A stretch of DNA of 64,000 nt from Tengunoibacter tsumagoiensis (GCF_003967535.1 NZ_BIFR01000001.1:2169001-2233000), one strand, 5' to 3'. Shown: positions 41,031 to 50,600, numbered from the stretch's first letter. Numbers and translations are program-made. The notes: generated from the letters alone by a model not told the origin.

Positions 41031-41423
41031 ATGCCAATCTGTCCTCTTTGTGATGACACAGGTATCTTATCAACAGATGCCAATGATCCAAAGTTTTGTT
41101 TTTGTGCTGCTGGAAAGAGCGGACGCAGGCAATGGGAAGCGACGCAGGGAAAGAGTGCAGGCAGACCCCCTAGTTTTATTGATATCGCCCAACTAGAGCA
41201 AGTCAACGCCAATGTCGATGCGATGCGAGCCTCCCTTTTCGGCACAGCAAATCCAGACGCCCCGGCCTCAGCAGGGAAGCCAGGAGTTGTGCAGCTTTTA
41301 TATCGTATTGGGCATATTGGACACGAAGTTTCGGCCAGCGAAGCAGCCCAACTACAAGATCTGGCCAGAACCATTGAAGGTTTTCTGGGGGATCTTGCAT
41401 TGTTTGGTCGTAAGAAAAGTTGA
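41031..41423 (+). CDS. Small cysteine-containing hypothetical protein
   Basis: A 130-residue protein with an N-terminal zinc-knuckle-like motif (CPLCDDTGILS ... FCFC) resembling one half of a DnaJ-type zinc finger, then a helical C-terminus. I do not recognise the family. AAGGAG at about 41019 supports the ATG. It may be a DNA/RNA- or protein-binding accessory factor; nothing in the context decides. Confidence 0.65.
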   Translation: MPICPLCDDTGILSTDANDPKFCFCAAGKSGRRQWEATQGKSAGRPPSFIDIAQLEQVNANVDAMRASLFGTANPDAPASAGKPGVVQLLYRIGHIGHEVSASEAAQLQDLARTIEGFLGDLALFGRKKS

Positions 41424-41796
41424 GGCAAATCTTCTAGAATTTGCTTAGTATGGGCAGAAGAAGTAGTTTTATCGAAGAATAGCTTTCCTTTAAGAATATT
41501 GACATAAAGCGAGCATTCGATTATACTATCCTGGTAAAATTGCTTCTTCTGTGCTGTCATCATTTTTGTAGAATCATTTGTCCCAATGGTCAATAAACAG
41601 AGTAAATAGAGAGAATGTGTATGGAGTCATCAGTCTCTGAATCGTGATGTGTATAGCTAGAAAAAGCGTTCTGTTAATCTGAAAAAGCATTCTCTTTTTA
41701 TAGAATCTATGCATACTGGATTCACAATCAGGTAGTGCATCCAACATTTTGGGGAGTGGGACAGCACCTATTTAAGCAAAGTGAGAGGAATGTTCT
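41424..41796. other. Intergenic region
   Basis: About 370 AT-rich bases without a credible gene. A near-duplicate GAAAAAGCGTTCT/GAAAAAGCATTCT pair occurs at about 41660-41693 upstream of the pseudokinase gene, a possible regulator-binding direct repeat. Confidence 0.4.
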
Positions 41797-43128
41797 ATGA
41801 CATGCCCACATTGTGGTCAGGATGGGAATACTGACCAGATGCTTTGTTCTCGTTGTGGATTTTCGCCCCAGTGGTCAGAATCGCAGCGAGCCCCTTCTAT
41901 GCCAGTGCCTGCAGTAGCGACCTTGCGCCCGAAGAGGCTTGTGACAGCCCCACTCACCACGAAATATCCATCTCAACCTTTTGCGCGCCCCACCCTTTCA
42001 TCTCTTTTCGTGCCTTACAAGAGGAGCATAACATCGCAGATCCCGCCAGGGATCTTATTACATGAGCAACAGTATAAATTGATCAAGGTGATAAGTGCTC
42101 AGGAGTGGCGTGTGGGAGTGACAGAGATTGTGTGGACGGTCCAGGATCTCCGCAATAACCTGGCGAGACCATTGTTTCTGACCGAATTATTGATGCCAGA
42201 GGTGGCACGCGAGATTGAACCATCACTTCTGCGGAAAGCCACGCGGTCATTCTTATCGGCAGGTCGTCATGCACAGATGCCCACGCTCATAGATGTTTTT
42301 GCTGAGGCAGGTCGGAATTTTTTTGTGTTTGATGGATCAGGAATTGAAACAGTTGCTAATCGTTGCAGACGAATGGGGAACCTGTTATCTGAACAAGATG
42401 CTCTGCAGTGTATGGTGCAGATCATTGAACAGCTTCAGTTGCTAGCTCAAGAGTTTCCACCACTGGTGCATGGCCTGATTCGACCGGAACATATTCGCGT
42501 TGATGTAGAAGGACAAAACTATTTTCTTCATCATCCTTCGCTCGTCTTTGCTGGTGAAGTGCCAGCCTTGTGGCGCGGAATTGAACCGGGTCTGCTTACT
42601 CCATACAGCGTGCCAGAGTTGGGTCGGACCGCTATCGATGAGCGCATTGATATCTATAGCTTATTGGCGACGATCTACCACCTGACAACGGGACACCTTC
42701 CCGTTCCTGATAGTGGAAGTGGCTTTATCGCAGCAGCCCAGCAGAGTAATCCTGCACTCTCAGCCTCGTTTTCGGCACTGTTAGGTCGGGGCTTACACGT
42801 CATGCCGGAGAAGCGTTTTCAAGCATTGGTGCAGGTGCATTTAGCTATCAAGCGTTTACAGATAGAACTTGGATCTGGCCAGCAGGGAGCCATAGAGTGG
42901 GGAGAGCAGAGTCCTATCGTCACAAGCCAGGCTCCGACCTCCTCTTCAGCATCTGCCCCCTCTGATCTCCTGACCTCAAATATAAAAGGTCGAGACAAAG
43001 AGCGCGCGATGCTCTTGAAGAATGAGGATCTGCCCAGGCCACAGAAGCTAAGTTTTTTGCTGGCCTGGATCATTGCAATTGTCGTCTTTATTCTTGTGCT
43101 GGCCTTGATGAGCTCTATGCTGCGTTAG
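41797..43128 (+). CDS. Zn-ribbon protein kinase-like protein (pseudokinase) with C-terminal membrane anchor
   Basis: 443 residues: N-terminal zinc ribbon (CPHCGQDG ... CSRCGF), linker, Ser/Thr-kinase-like domain (about 90-360) and one C-terminal membrane helix (about 417-440). The kinase fold is recognisable from VHGLIRPEHI (catalytic-loop position), YSVPELGRTAIDERIDIYSLLATIYHLTTG (APE and alpha-F region; given in part) and a helical C-lobe. Catalytic residues are gone: HRDLKPxN has become HGLIRPEHI (no Asp) and DFG is replaced by HHPS. It is therefore probably a binding or scaffolding pseudokinase. Its 3' end overlaps the convergent menG by 14 bases. Confidence 0.8.
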   Translation: MTCPHCGQDGNTDQMLCSRCGFSPQWSESQRAPSMPVPAVATLRPKRLVTAPLTTKYPSQPFARPTLSSLFVPYKRSITSQIPPGILLHEQQYKLIKVISAQEWRVGVTEIVWTVQDLRNNLARPLFLTELLMPEVAREIEPSLLRKATRSFLSAGRHAQMPTLIDVFAEAGRNFFVFDGSGIETVANRCRRMGNLLSEQDALQCMVQIIEQLQLLAQEFPPLVHGLIRPEHIRVDVEGQNYFLHHPSLVFAGEVPALWRGIEPGLLTPYSVPELGRTAIDERIDIYSLLATIYHLTTGHLPVPDSGSGFIAAAQQSNPALSASFSALLGRGLHVMPEKRFQALVQVHLAIKRLQIELGSGQQGAIEWGEQSPIVTSQAPTSSSASAPSDLLTSNIKGRDKERAMLLKNEDLPRPQKLSFLLAWIIAIVVFILVLALMSSMLR

Positions 43129-43867
43129 GATCAGGTTTGGTGCCAACGTGGAGCGCAACGATACCACCATTGAGATAGTAATAGCGTACGTCCATCCAGC
43201 CTGCCTCTTCCATAATAGCCTTTACGGCAGGGGCCTTAGGAAAGGTCGTTAAAGAATTTGGTAGGTAGTTATACTCTTCAAACGCTTTTCCAATAATGGT
43301 GCCAAAGAGAGGAGCCAGCCGATAAAAGTAGAAGTAGAACAGTGCACCAAAGATCTTGCCGGGAGGATGACTGATCTCGAGGCAGACCACACGGCTGCCC
43401 GGGCGGACAACGCGGAGCATCTCACGGAAGCCCTGTCGGATATCCGACAGATTACGGACCATGAAAGCAGAGCAGCAACCATCGACGCTATTATCTGGGA
43501 GATCAATATGCTCGGCATCTCCAATGCGTAGCTCAATACTTTTCTGAAGGCCCATCCGCGTCAGTTTTTTACGACCCTCATCAAGCATCTCGGGCGTAAT
43601 ATCCATCCCAATCATGCGTGTGCCAGGGCCACTCTGACGGAGGACCTCAATGCAGAGGTCAGCCGTTCCAGTCCCCAGATCCAGTCCTGTCTCACCCGTA
43701 TTCAGAGCAAGATAGCGAGCAGCTTGTTTGCGCCATGAGCGATCCAGACCCAGACTCATTAAGCGGTTCATCAGATCATAGATACCAGCGATGCGTCCAA
43801 ACAAGCGTTGAACATACGGGCGTTTGCCGCCCATCTCACGGAACTTTTCTTCTAAAGATATTTTCAT
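43115..43867 (-). CDS. menG: Demethylmenaquinone methyltransferase (UbiE/MenG)
   Basis: A 250-residue class I SAM methyltransferase performing the final C-methylation of menaquinone. Motifs: VQRLFGRIAGIYDLMNRLMS at the start, GLDLGTGTADL (SAM), GMDITPEML, FMVRNLSDIRQGFREMLRVV and FEEYNYLPNSLTTFP, all typical of MenG/UbiE. The polyprenyl diphosphate synthase gene lies just upstream on the same strand (36-base gap), which together supply the side chain and final methylation. Menaquinone rather than ubiquinone is expected for this lineage. Confidence 0.92.
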   Translation of the reverse strand: MKISLEEKFREMGGKRPYVQRLFGRIAGIYDLMNRLMSLGLDRSWRKQAARYLALNTGETGLDLGTGTADLCIEVLRQSGPGTRMIGMDITPEMLDEGRKKLTRMGLQKSIELRIGDAEHIDLPDNSVDGCCSAFMVRNLSDIRQGFREMLRVVRPGSRVVCLEISHPPGKIFGALFYFYFYRLAPLFGTIIGKAFEEYNYLPNSLTTFPKAPAVKAIMEEAGWMDVRYYYLNGGIVALHVGTKPDPNAA

Positions 43868-43903
43868 GAACGTTTCTCGTTTATATTTTCTTCTGCGTGT
43901 AAC

Positions 43904-44887
43904 TTAGCGATTGCGTCTCACCACGAAATCGATGAGTTCATCAAGGACATCGCGATCGGGAGAAGCGGGAAAATGATACAGAGCTTCGCGTGCTTTATTG
44001 GCATAGGTATGGGCATCCATCAGTGAGCGTTTCACACCAGAGCCAGTACTGACCCAATCGACGATGGCCAGGATCTCCTCTTCTGTGCGGGCGCTGCCGT
44101 TTAAGAGATGCTGAATCTGCTCCTGGTAGGTATTTGGTTCTTGCAATGCATAGATAAGTGGCAATGTAACCATTCCTTGACGCAGATCATTGCCAGCAGG
44201 TTTGCCAATAGTTGATTGATCTTCAGTATAATCGAGAATATCGTCAATGATCTGGAAGGCAATGCCAAGATTCATACCATAGGTATACAGGAGCTCAATC
44301 TCTTCTGGTGAGGATTGGCTCACGATCGCACCGCCTTTAGAGCAAGCGGCAAAGAGGCAAGCAGTCTTATTTTTCACTTTCTCATAATAGGTCTCAATGG
44401 TCAGATCGATGCGTCCAGCGGTCATAATCTCGAGAATCGTGCCTTCGCAAACGGTAGCGACCGTATCGGAGAAGAGGTGATCGATGCGGGGGTCTTCAAT
44501 ATCAGCAATCAAGCCAGCGGTTTTTGCAAAGAAGTAATCGCCGAGTAAGATAGCGATCTTATCGCCCCAGAGAGCATTGACGGTTGGATTACCACGCCGT
44601 GTCGTGGCCTCATCAACGATATCGTCATGAACCAGTGTAGCCAGATGCAGCATTTCATATGCGACACTGAGTAACAACAATTTATCGAAGCGATAGTGTT
44701 TGAGCTTTCCGGAGAGAAGCGTAATAGCTGTACGTAGCCGCTTCCCAGGAGAGCCCTGTGCATGCATTGATGCAGAGTTAAGAATTGGCAGTCCAGAAGT
44801 TGCACGCTCCTGGAAAAGGGAATCAACCTGATCCATATCAGATTGGATTCCTGCAAAAAGTCGGCTCAACGTGGCCGTAGTGTTCAT
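43904..44887 (-). CDS. Polyprenyl diphosphate synthase (menaquinone side chain)
   Basis: A 327-residue trans-prenyltransferase. First Asp-rich motif LVHDDIVDEATTRRGNPT and second FQIIDDILDYTEDQ are intact; KTACLFAACSKGGA lies between. It makes the long prenyl chain for menaquinone. The frame allows an ATG at 44899, but GGAG ends six bases before the ATG at 44887, so I choose the latter. It is transcribed with menG downstream. Chain length cannot be read reliably. Confidence 0.9.
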   Translation of the reverse strand: MNTTATLSRLFAGIQSDMDQVDSLFQERATSGLPILNSASMHAQGSPGKRLRTAITLLSGKLKHYRFDKLLLLSVAYEMLHLATLVHDDIVDEATTRRGNPTVNALWGDKIAILLGDYFFAKTAGLIADIEDPRIDHLFSDTVATVCEGTILEIMTAGRIDLTIETYYEKVKNKTACLFAACSKGGAIVSQSSPEEIELLYTYGMNLGIAFQIIDDILDYTEDQSTIGKPAGNDLRQGMVTLPLIYALQEPNTYQEQIQHLLNGSARTEEEILAIVDWVSTGSGVKRSLMDAHTYANKAREALYHFPASPDRDVLDELIDFVVRRNR

Positions 44888-45113
44888 AGGATTCTCCATT
44901 TCGCATATCTTCTGGCACGTCGCTAGGTCACATCTTTGCTCGCATCATTAAAAAGAGCGCAAGAGCAAGAACACACGCCGACTGCAAGTGTGACGTGTCA
45001 TCATCCTTTACAGATTATACCGTGCCATGTCCATGTCCTGGTAGAGTATCTCCTTTGCAGGAGAAAGGAGAATGCACTATCTACCATTGATGGACGTTGT
45101 TCGAGTGGGCTGA

Positions 45114-46058
45114 TCAAAGATCAGCCGTTGTGTCTACCTCGATCAGGTCCTCCTGGACATAGCCGGCAGTGAGATTAAACTCATCCAGAGCATCCAGAGC
45201 GCCACGATATTCACTCCAGGTTAAGCGGCGGTTGAGGACAGGATCATTAACAGCCTTCCAGGCTGGAAAATACTGATCCATCAGACTAATAGGAGTATCG
45301 GGTCCAAGTTCATCAGCGATCCAGCGTAAGACCTCGCGTGTACCAGAGATATCCTCGGGCATAACCAGATGGCGAATCAGCAGACCACGACGGGCAATGC
45401 CCTCATCATCCATCTGTAAGGGCCCGACCTGCCGGTACATCTCACGCAGCGTACTCTGATTATAGTCAACGTAGCGTGGCATCTTGGACGTGCGTAGAGC
45501 ATGTTTGTTATCTGAATATTTGGCATCGGGAAGATAGATATCCACCACGCCATCTAATAATTTCAGCGTCTCAAGATTCTCATAGCCAGCACAATTATAG
45601 ACGAGAGGCAGCTGTAGTCCTTTGTCACAGGCAATGACCAGCGCCGCCAGAATCTGGGGGACAAAGTGAGTTGGCGTAACAAGATCCAGATTATGACAGC
45701 GTTTCTTCTGAAGGTAGAGCATCATGTCGGCCAGACGTTCGGGTCCAACGCGATGGCCCAGGCCACCCTGACTCAGAGAGAAGTTCTGGCAATAGGTGCA
45801 GCGAGCCTGACAATATCCAAAGAAGATCGTGCCAGCGCCACGGGTCCCGCTGATAGGAGGTTCCTCACGACGATGGACATTCCAGGAGGCTACGATAGCC
45901 TCAGTTCCTGAATGGCACACACCGGTTTTGCCAGCGACACGATCACAGCGGCAATTTTGAGGACAGATAGTGCAACTGCGTAGGACCTCCCAGGCCGCTT
46001 CTGCGCGCGCTGCGAGCTCGCCCGTTGCATACAGATTGAGATAGCTGGGATAAGACAT
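45114..46058 (-). CDS. Radical SAM protein (PflX/COG1313 type)
   Basis: A 314-residue radical SAM protein. The N-terminus has an extra cysteine set (CTICPQNCRCDR ... GVC). The SAM cluster motif is CQARCTYCQN (CxxxCxxC), followed by LVTPTHFVPQILAAL and VYNCAGYENLETL. This matches the PflX-like group related to pyruvate formate-lyase activases. Substrates of this group are not established. No glycyl radical enzyme is in the window. GGAG lies 10 bases before the ATG. Confidence 0.87.
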   Translation of the reverse strand: MSYPSYLNLYATGELAARAEAAWEVLRSCTICPQNCRCDRVAGKTGVCHSGTEAIVASWNVHRREEPPISGTRGAGTIFFGYCQARCTYCQNFSLSQGGLGHRVGPERLADMMLYLQKKRCHNLDLVTPTHFVPQILAALVIACDKGLQLPLVYNCAGYENLETLKLLDGVVDIYLPDAKYSDNKHALRTSKMPRYVDYNQSTLREMYRQVGPLQMDDEGIARRGLLIRHLVMPEDISGTREVLRWIADELGPDTPISLMDQYFPAWKAVNDPVLNRRLTWSEYRGALDALDEFNLTAGYVQEDLIEVDTTADL

Positions 46059-46162
46059 AACGAGCTACTCCGGAAAGCAAAGTGGTGGTTACAGATGGGA
46101 CCACTCACAAAATGTGTCCAGTTCGCAAAAACTGGACACACAAGTGATCATAAGCGAACAGC

Positions 46163-47461
46163 TTATTCAGCGCCAGTGGGCCATTTGAAACCACGTTGTG
46201 ATGGTTTAGGGCCGCCAGCATGATAGGGTTTTTTGACAGCTCCTTTGTCGGCCTTATTTCTGCGGACAGCGCTGGCGGTTCGCTTCACTGGTCGACGTGA
46301 AGGAGAGGGCGTTTGTGAATCCTCGGCCTCAGTCTCCTGAGGGGGGTGAATGCCACCGATAAGCGTATCGGTACTCTCCGTCACACCATTCCAGAACTCA
46401 GCTTTTTTGCGTTGTTCTGGACGCGAGCCCTTGAGAACGCGACCGTCGGGTAGACGGGTAACGTGGAGCTCTTCAGGGGCCGAGCGTTCAGGACGTCGAG
46501 GGCTGCGGCGTTGATCTTCATAGTTGCGAGGAGATGCATCTCGATCGTAGTTGCGTGGTCCACGATCGTTGCCGAGCGCCTCATAATCTCCTTCGAACTG
46601 TTCATCGACGGGCTCTTCATTCTGATTCTGTTTGATCCACATACGGCTCTGGGCGCGTGCATTTAATGGGCGGGCGGGACGCTCATCGTTATGGTTGCGA
46701 TTATAGCGGTTGCGGTCAAAGTATGGTTTTGGTGGATTATTGCGTTCATGACGTTCAGCGCCACGGCGGGCAAAACCATTGGCCTGGTCACGGGTGGTGT
46801 TGCTACGATTCTGAGGTCGTTCGCTGCCATAGGTATTCTCAGGCCGAGAAGGGCGTGGGCCACGCCCTTCGGGACGTGCCGGGCCGTTGTTGCCACGTGG
46901 TGGAAAGCTTCGGCCCTCAGGGCGGGATGGTCCTGAGTTACGCTGTGAATAGCCACGATCACGCTGTTCGTAAGGCGGTGTATTGGATGAAGGCGAGCGA
47001 AACGATGGGCGCTCACCCCGATCTCCATTATATCCATAGCTGCCATTGCCGCCACGTTGATTATCGAAGCGTGAAGAGTTGTTAAAGGTTCGATTATTTG
47101 CGTCATAAGGTCGAGTGCCTGGATTACCAGTAAATGGGCGTTGTGGCGCGTTCTGTCGTGGTGGTCCCTGACGGTAACTATAGGAGCGGTTGCCCTGCGG
47201 ACCATTCTGCGAAGAATACTCATTGTTTTGATTATTGCGCCAGTTGTTTCTGGGGGCTGGCCCATTTGAATGTGTATTGCGTGGGTGGTAATCCCCATGT
47301 ACCCGTGGGGCACCGTTCTCCCAGGCGCGATCTACTGTCTCTCGATTGAGGCGAGGACGAGCTGGACGTGGTGATCGCTCTTCTCCGTATCGATTGGAGG
47401 ATTGATTGCGAAATGACGGACGCGCGTCATCTCTGCCTTGATTATTGAATTCTCTGGTCAT
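46163..47461 (-). CDS. Arg/Gly/Asn/Pro-rich intrinsically disordered protein
   Basis: A 432-residue protein that is almost entirely low complexity: R, G, N, P, S, Y and Q dominate, with many RGG-, RPEGR-, NYDRD- and NRYNR-type motifs. The only globular-looking part is near 330-370 (LHVTRLPDGRVLKGSRPEQ, KKAEFWNGVTESTDTLIGG). The C-terminus is Lys/Pro-rich and ends FKWPTGAE. This composition is like eukaryotic RGG/FUS-type RNA-binding disordered proteins. I do not recognise a family. The frame also opens at a GTG (47473), but AAAGGA just upstream of the ATG at 47461 fits better. Confidence 0.7.
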   Translation of the reverse strand: MTREFNNQGRDDARPSFRNQSSNRYGEERSPRPARPRLNRETVDRAWENGAPRVHGDYHPRNTHSNGPAPRNNWRNNQNNEYSSQNGPQGNRSYSYRQGPPRQNAPQRPFTGNPGTRPYDANNRTFNNSSRFDNQRGGNGSYGYNGDRGERPSFRSPSSNTPPYEQRDRGYSQRNSGPSRPEGRSFPPRGNNGPARPEGRGPRPSRPENTYGSERPQNRSNTTRDQANGFARRGAERHERNNPPKPYFDRNRYNRNHNDERPARPLNARAQSRMWIKQNQNEEPVDEQFEGDYEALGNDRGPRNYDRDASPRNYEDQRRSPRRPERSAPEELHVTRLPDGRVLKGSRPEQRKKAEFWNGVTESTDTLIGGIHPPQETEAEDSQTPSPSRRPVKRTASAVRRNKADKGAVKKPYHAGGPKPSQRGFKWPTGAE

Positions 47462-47756
47462 GTTTCCTTTCACAATTAAGCAGTATGGGGATGGTACTTC
47501 TAAGTAGTGGTCAGATCGATAAGATCTTTTGTGACTTCCTCCCGTCGGTCAGTCCGCCCTACTCTCAAATGATGACGCGCTGCATTCTGCATAATGCGTT
47601 GTTTCATGGGGACGCGTCTCTTGTAGTATACCATATTTTGCCCGACCTTGTCTGTATCTTTTATAGAGGAGGGTGCCAGCCAGGCCTTTCAATTCACTCC
47701 CAAAAAGGTAGGTGTCCAATAGATTTCAATACTCTGGCTCATGATCTACAGAGCCA

Positions 47757-48713
47757 TCAACTTCGTGGGAGCTCACCAATCTGCAATGGAACTGCACGAT
47801 AGGTATTCTGGGCGCTCCCAAACATAGCGACCTGTTTTTGATCTGTTTCATCAGGGAGAAGAGGCCTGAGCGTGACTTCATAGAAGAGCTCATCTTCATT
47901 CAACTCACCATGCAGTTCGTTCTGTAATGTGTTCTTTATGGACGCAAGCTGTTGTGTATCTGGGATAAATGCGTGCTCGGGGATGGTGTATTTGAGACAG
48001 TTTCCCTCGGGATTGAGATCCTCGTCTTTGGGCAGTGGACCACATTCAAAGTCAGCGAGCTGAGCAAGAGATAAGCTTGTATCAGCATAGTGCCGGGTAT
48101 GAGCGGGGTCTGGACTAAAAGAGCGGCGCACGAAAAGTGCCTCCTGGTTACTTGTATAAGGATGAACAGGAGCGGTAAGGCTCTCTGTCAGAGTTGTCAG
48201 TGCATGAGCAAGTTGATGATATTCTGTGAGGTCCTGATCGCTTTCACTCTGATTGCCAAAGGACCCATACATGAGCTCCAGCGGCTTATCATTCACGTTG
48301 AGCTCTAAAAAGGTTGCGTTTTGATCAGGAAGGTCTGAAAATTGGTGACGCTTGAAGGTTAAAAGGCCGTCAGTCTGAAGCATTGTCGTCAGGACTGATT
48401 GGAGCTGTGCCCCGGTTAATTGTCCCTGCTGTTGCGTGCCGAAGATAAAGGTTCCATCGCCATAGAGGCTTATCTGAGGAGCGAGATTAAGCGTCCCATA
48501 GACTCCACCTGCGACAAATGTACGCATGATAAGGGCATGGGAATCATGGCGATAGCTCACCGTAAGCGATTGATGAGATGAAGTTGGTGGAAGGGGAGTG
48601 CTGTCCGTTGCCGTTGTACAGCTACTAACAAGACAAGCATATAAGAGAAAGCTCAAGCCAGCTGAGAGGAGCCCTCTCCAGGAATAGTGAATGATACTTC
48701 TCTTCTGTTGCAT
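47757..48713 (-). CDS. Hypothetical lipoprotein
   Basis: A 318-residue exported lipoprotein: signal peptide with lipobox LVSSC, then a Ser/Thr/Pro linker and a beta-rich domain (VAGGVYGTLNLAPQISLYGDG, LQSVLTTMLQTDGLLTF). The domain recalls proteins that compare a measured value over a beta scaffold. No enzyme motif is visible and I do not recognise the family. AGGAGAGG precedes the ATG. It lies downstream of agmatinase with a 140-base gap and is probably a separate gene. Confidence 0.7.
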   Translation of the reverse strand: MQQKRSIIHYSWRGLLSAGLSFLLYACLVSSCTTATDSTPLPPTSSHQSLTVSYRHDSHALIMRTFVAGGVYGTLNLAPQISLYGDGTFIFGTQQQGQLTGAQLQSVLTTMLQTDGLLTFKRHQFSDLPDQNATFLELNVNDKPLELMYGSFGNQSESDQDLTEYHQLAHALTTLTESLTAPVHPYTSNQEALFVRRSFSPDPAHTRHYADTSLSLAQLADFECGPLPKDEDLNPEGNCLKYTIPEHAFIPDTQQLASIKNTLQNELHGELNEDELFYEVTLRPLLPDETDQKQVAMFGSAQNTYRAVPLQIGELPRS

Positions 48714-48853
48714 ATAACCTCTCCTGGTACACGTGACAATCGCATTCTAGCTCTGCTTTAGAAAGCGCATTCTGTCGCAAATTCTCTCAATGAGTGTAAC
48801 CAGTTATTGTTTATTTGTACAGAAGAGAAGAGTCATTCAGGACTATTGCATTA

Positions 48854-49735
48854 TTATTTGATTGACGAATGGTAGCCGATGAGCTTATAGACCAGTTTCG
48901 CGGCCAGGAAATCGGCGCGTGTCTGGCCTTCCATGGGGCATAATTCGACGACATCCATTCCAACAACAGTTGTACGTTGACAGATCTCTTTGAATAGATC
49001 GAGCACCTGGTACCAGGAGAGGCCACCGGGTTCGGGTGTTCCGACTGCGGGCATCTCGCTGGGATCAATGGCATCGAGATCGATCGTGACATACGTATGC
49101 TGGCTGAGCCGCTCCCAGGGAATGCTGGCGAGCCCACGCGCAATCTTATACGCCCAGACCACAGCCACATTGGGGCCAGTCTTTAAAAATGCAGCCTCTT
49201 CCGGGCTAAAGCTGCGGATACCAATCTCGAGCAATGGAATCCCCATATCGACCACGCGACGCTCAATCGAAGCGTGAGAGAGTGGCGTGCCCTCATACTC
49301 ATCGCGCAGATCGCCATGAGCATCGATATGCACCACCGTCAGATCGGGATATTTTTTGTACACTTCAGCAATGATAGGAGCGGACAGAGAATGTTCGCCA
49401 CCCAGAGTCAGAGGAATCTGATGACGCTCGAGAACCTCGCGTACAGCTTCTCCTGTATGGTGAAGAGCGGCAGCATGATCCATCCCTTGATAATTAAGAA
49501 CCGGATGTGTATAGACTCCAACCTCGATGGGACAGCAATCAAGTTCCTCATCGTAGAGTTCCATCTGGCTGGAAGCATTGAGAATTGCCTGTGGTCCATG
49601 ACGGGTCCCTTCCATATAGCAGACGCTATATTCAAGAGGAGCGGGAATAATCGTGAAGCGAGCGGTCTCGCGATTGCAAAACGGGGCATCTGGCGCCCCA
49701 AACTGAGTAGTTTCAGTCGTATGTATCTGCTCCAT
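48854..49735 (-). CDS. speB: Agmatinase (ureohydrolase)
   Basis: A 293-residue binuclear Mn ureohydrolase, turning agmatine into putrescine and urea. Metal motifs: LTLGGEHSLSAPI, VVHIDAHGDLRDEYEG, TIDLDAIDPSEMPAVGTPEPGG. Length and motifs favour agmatinase over arginase, though this cannot be proven. The frame opens at 49759, but AAGGA just before the ATG at 49735 fits better. It lies in a polyamine neighbourhood with AdoMet decarboxylase and a deoxyhypusine-synthase-like gene on the same strand. Confidence 0.9.
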   Translation of the reverse strand: MEQIHTTETTQFGAPDAPFCNRETARFTIIPAPLEYSVCYMEGTRHGPQAILNASSQMELYDEELDCCPIEVGVYTHPVLNYQGMDHAAALHHTGEAVREVLERHQIPLTLGGEHSLSAPIIAEVYKKYPDLTVVHIDAHGDLRDEYEGTPLSHASIERRVVDMGIPLLEIGIRSFSPEEAAFLKTGPNVAVVWAYKIARGLASIPWERLSQHTYVTIDLDAIDPSEMPAVGTPEPGGLSWYQVLDLFKEICQRTTVVGMDVVELCPMEGQTRADFLAAKLVYKLIGYHSSIK

Positions 49736-50165
49736 TGAGTCCTTGTTCCTTTTATACAAGAAAATCCTACAAGAAAAAGCCCCTCACCAGGAGATGTGCC
49801 AGTCCGGAGAGTAAGAAGGCAAAGAGGATTGGTCTGTTCAGGCCAATCTTTGTGTACTGTATCACATAGAGAGGAGAGCCCTTTGAGTGGTCGAAGCCAG
49901 CCATGAATCCGGCAGAAAGAAGACCAGTCTGGACTACGCGTATAGCGGAATGAAGTACATGTATTTTTCGAAGAATCACAAAAATAGCAGTGTGTAACCA
50001 GTCTCTATTTAACAATAATTATACAAAAAGAAGAATGCCATCTCGCGGACTAATTAAAATTATAGTGGAAGATGACAGGCTTCTCACATGGGTGATTTTT
50101 GCTGTCAAATTCCACTATTAATTGAATCTATGGCGCCTGTACTTTTCGCCTTGCGCTTATTGCCC
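49736..50165. other. Intergenic region between speB and speH
   Basis: About 430 bases, AT-rich. It holds the speH 3' hairpin (50062-50118) and a TATAAT on the minus strand near 50016-50025 that could start speB. An 82-codon minus-strand frame from a TTG at 50015 lacks a ribosome binding site and looks accidental. Confidence 0.45.
50062..50118 (-). terminator. Hairpin after speH
   Basis: Arms ATAGTGGAA and TGACAG (50062-50078) pair with CTGTCA and TTCCACTAT (50102-50118), with a two-base internal mismatch. AT-rich flanks give a T-rich exit on the minus strand. It lies 48 bases past the speH stop. Confidence 0.65.
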
Positions 50166-50600
50166 TTATCGCACCCCCGATTTGGCCAGGCGACGCTCTT
50201 CCATTGCCTGAGCAAAACGAACGGGATCGGGCTCTTCTGGGCGAAGAGAACGGGTTGCACGTACGACAAAGTGTGCTTCTACATCGTCTGTCTTAAAGAT
50301 CTCTTTGGCAAAATTGATGGCATCTTCCTGGCTAAACTCTTTGCAGGAGCAGATATCGATATCAACTTCGCCGTACTCAGGCCAGGCATGAAGGCTAATG
50401 TGGCTCTGTGCAATAACAACAAAACCAGACATACCAGCGTCCAGCGGGTTCGATGTTTCGATATCGTAGAGGTGAACGGGGCTGACCTTCTCCATTGCGA
50501 CGCGCTCTGGGTACTGGTCCAGGACCTGACGTAAGAGTGGCTCGTTGCTCAGAATCTCACGATCGATATTGTAAAGCTCTAACATCAAGTGGACAAGCAT
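50166..50600 (-). CDS. speH: S-adenosylmethionine decarboxylase proenzyme
   Basis: A 144-residue pyruvoyl-dependent decarboxylase, supplying the aminopropyl donor for spermidine. The self-cleavage and catalytic region reads SGFVVIAQSHISLHAWPEYGEVDIDICSC (shown in part), the classic bacterial/archaeal SpeH pattern in which the Ser before HIS becomes the pyruvoyl group. AGGAGG is well placed before the ATG. A spermidine synthase (speE) that would use its product is not in the window. Confidence 0.92.
   Translation of the reverse strand: MLVHLMLELYNIDREILSNEPLLRQVLDQYPERVAMEKVSPVHLYDIETSNPLDAGMSGFVVIAQSHISLHAWPEYGEVDIDICSCKEFSQEDAINFAKEIFKTDDVEAHFVVRATRSLRPEEPDPVRFAQAMEERRLAKSGVR

Noticed and set aside
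46381..47349. Several plus- and minus-strand frames opposite the RG-rich protein
   Set aside because: They mirror the low-complexity coding sequence; the chosen frame has the ribosome binding site and consistent codon pattern.
49767..50015. 82-codon minus-strand frame between speB and speH
   Set aside because: TTG start without ribosome binding site, overlaps the likely speB promoter; composition not protein-like apart from one hydrophobic stretch.
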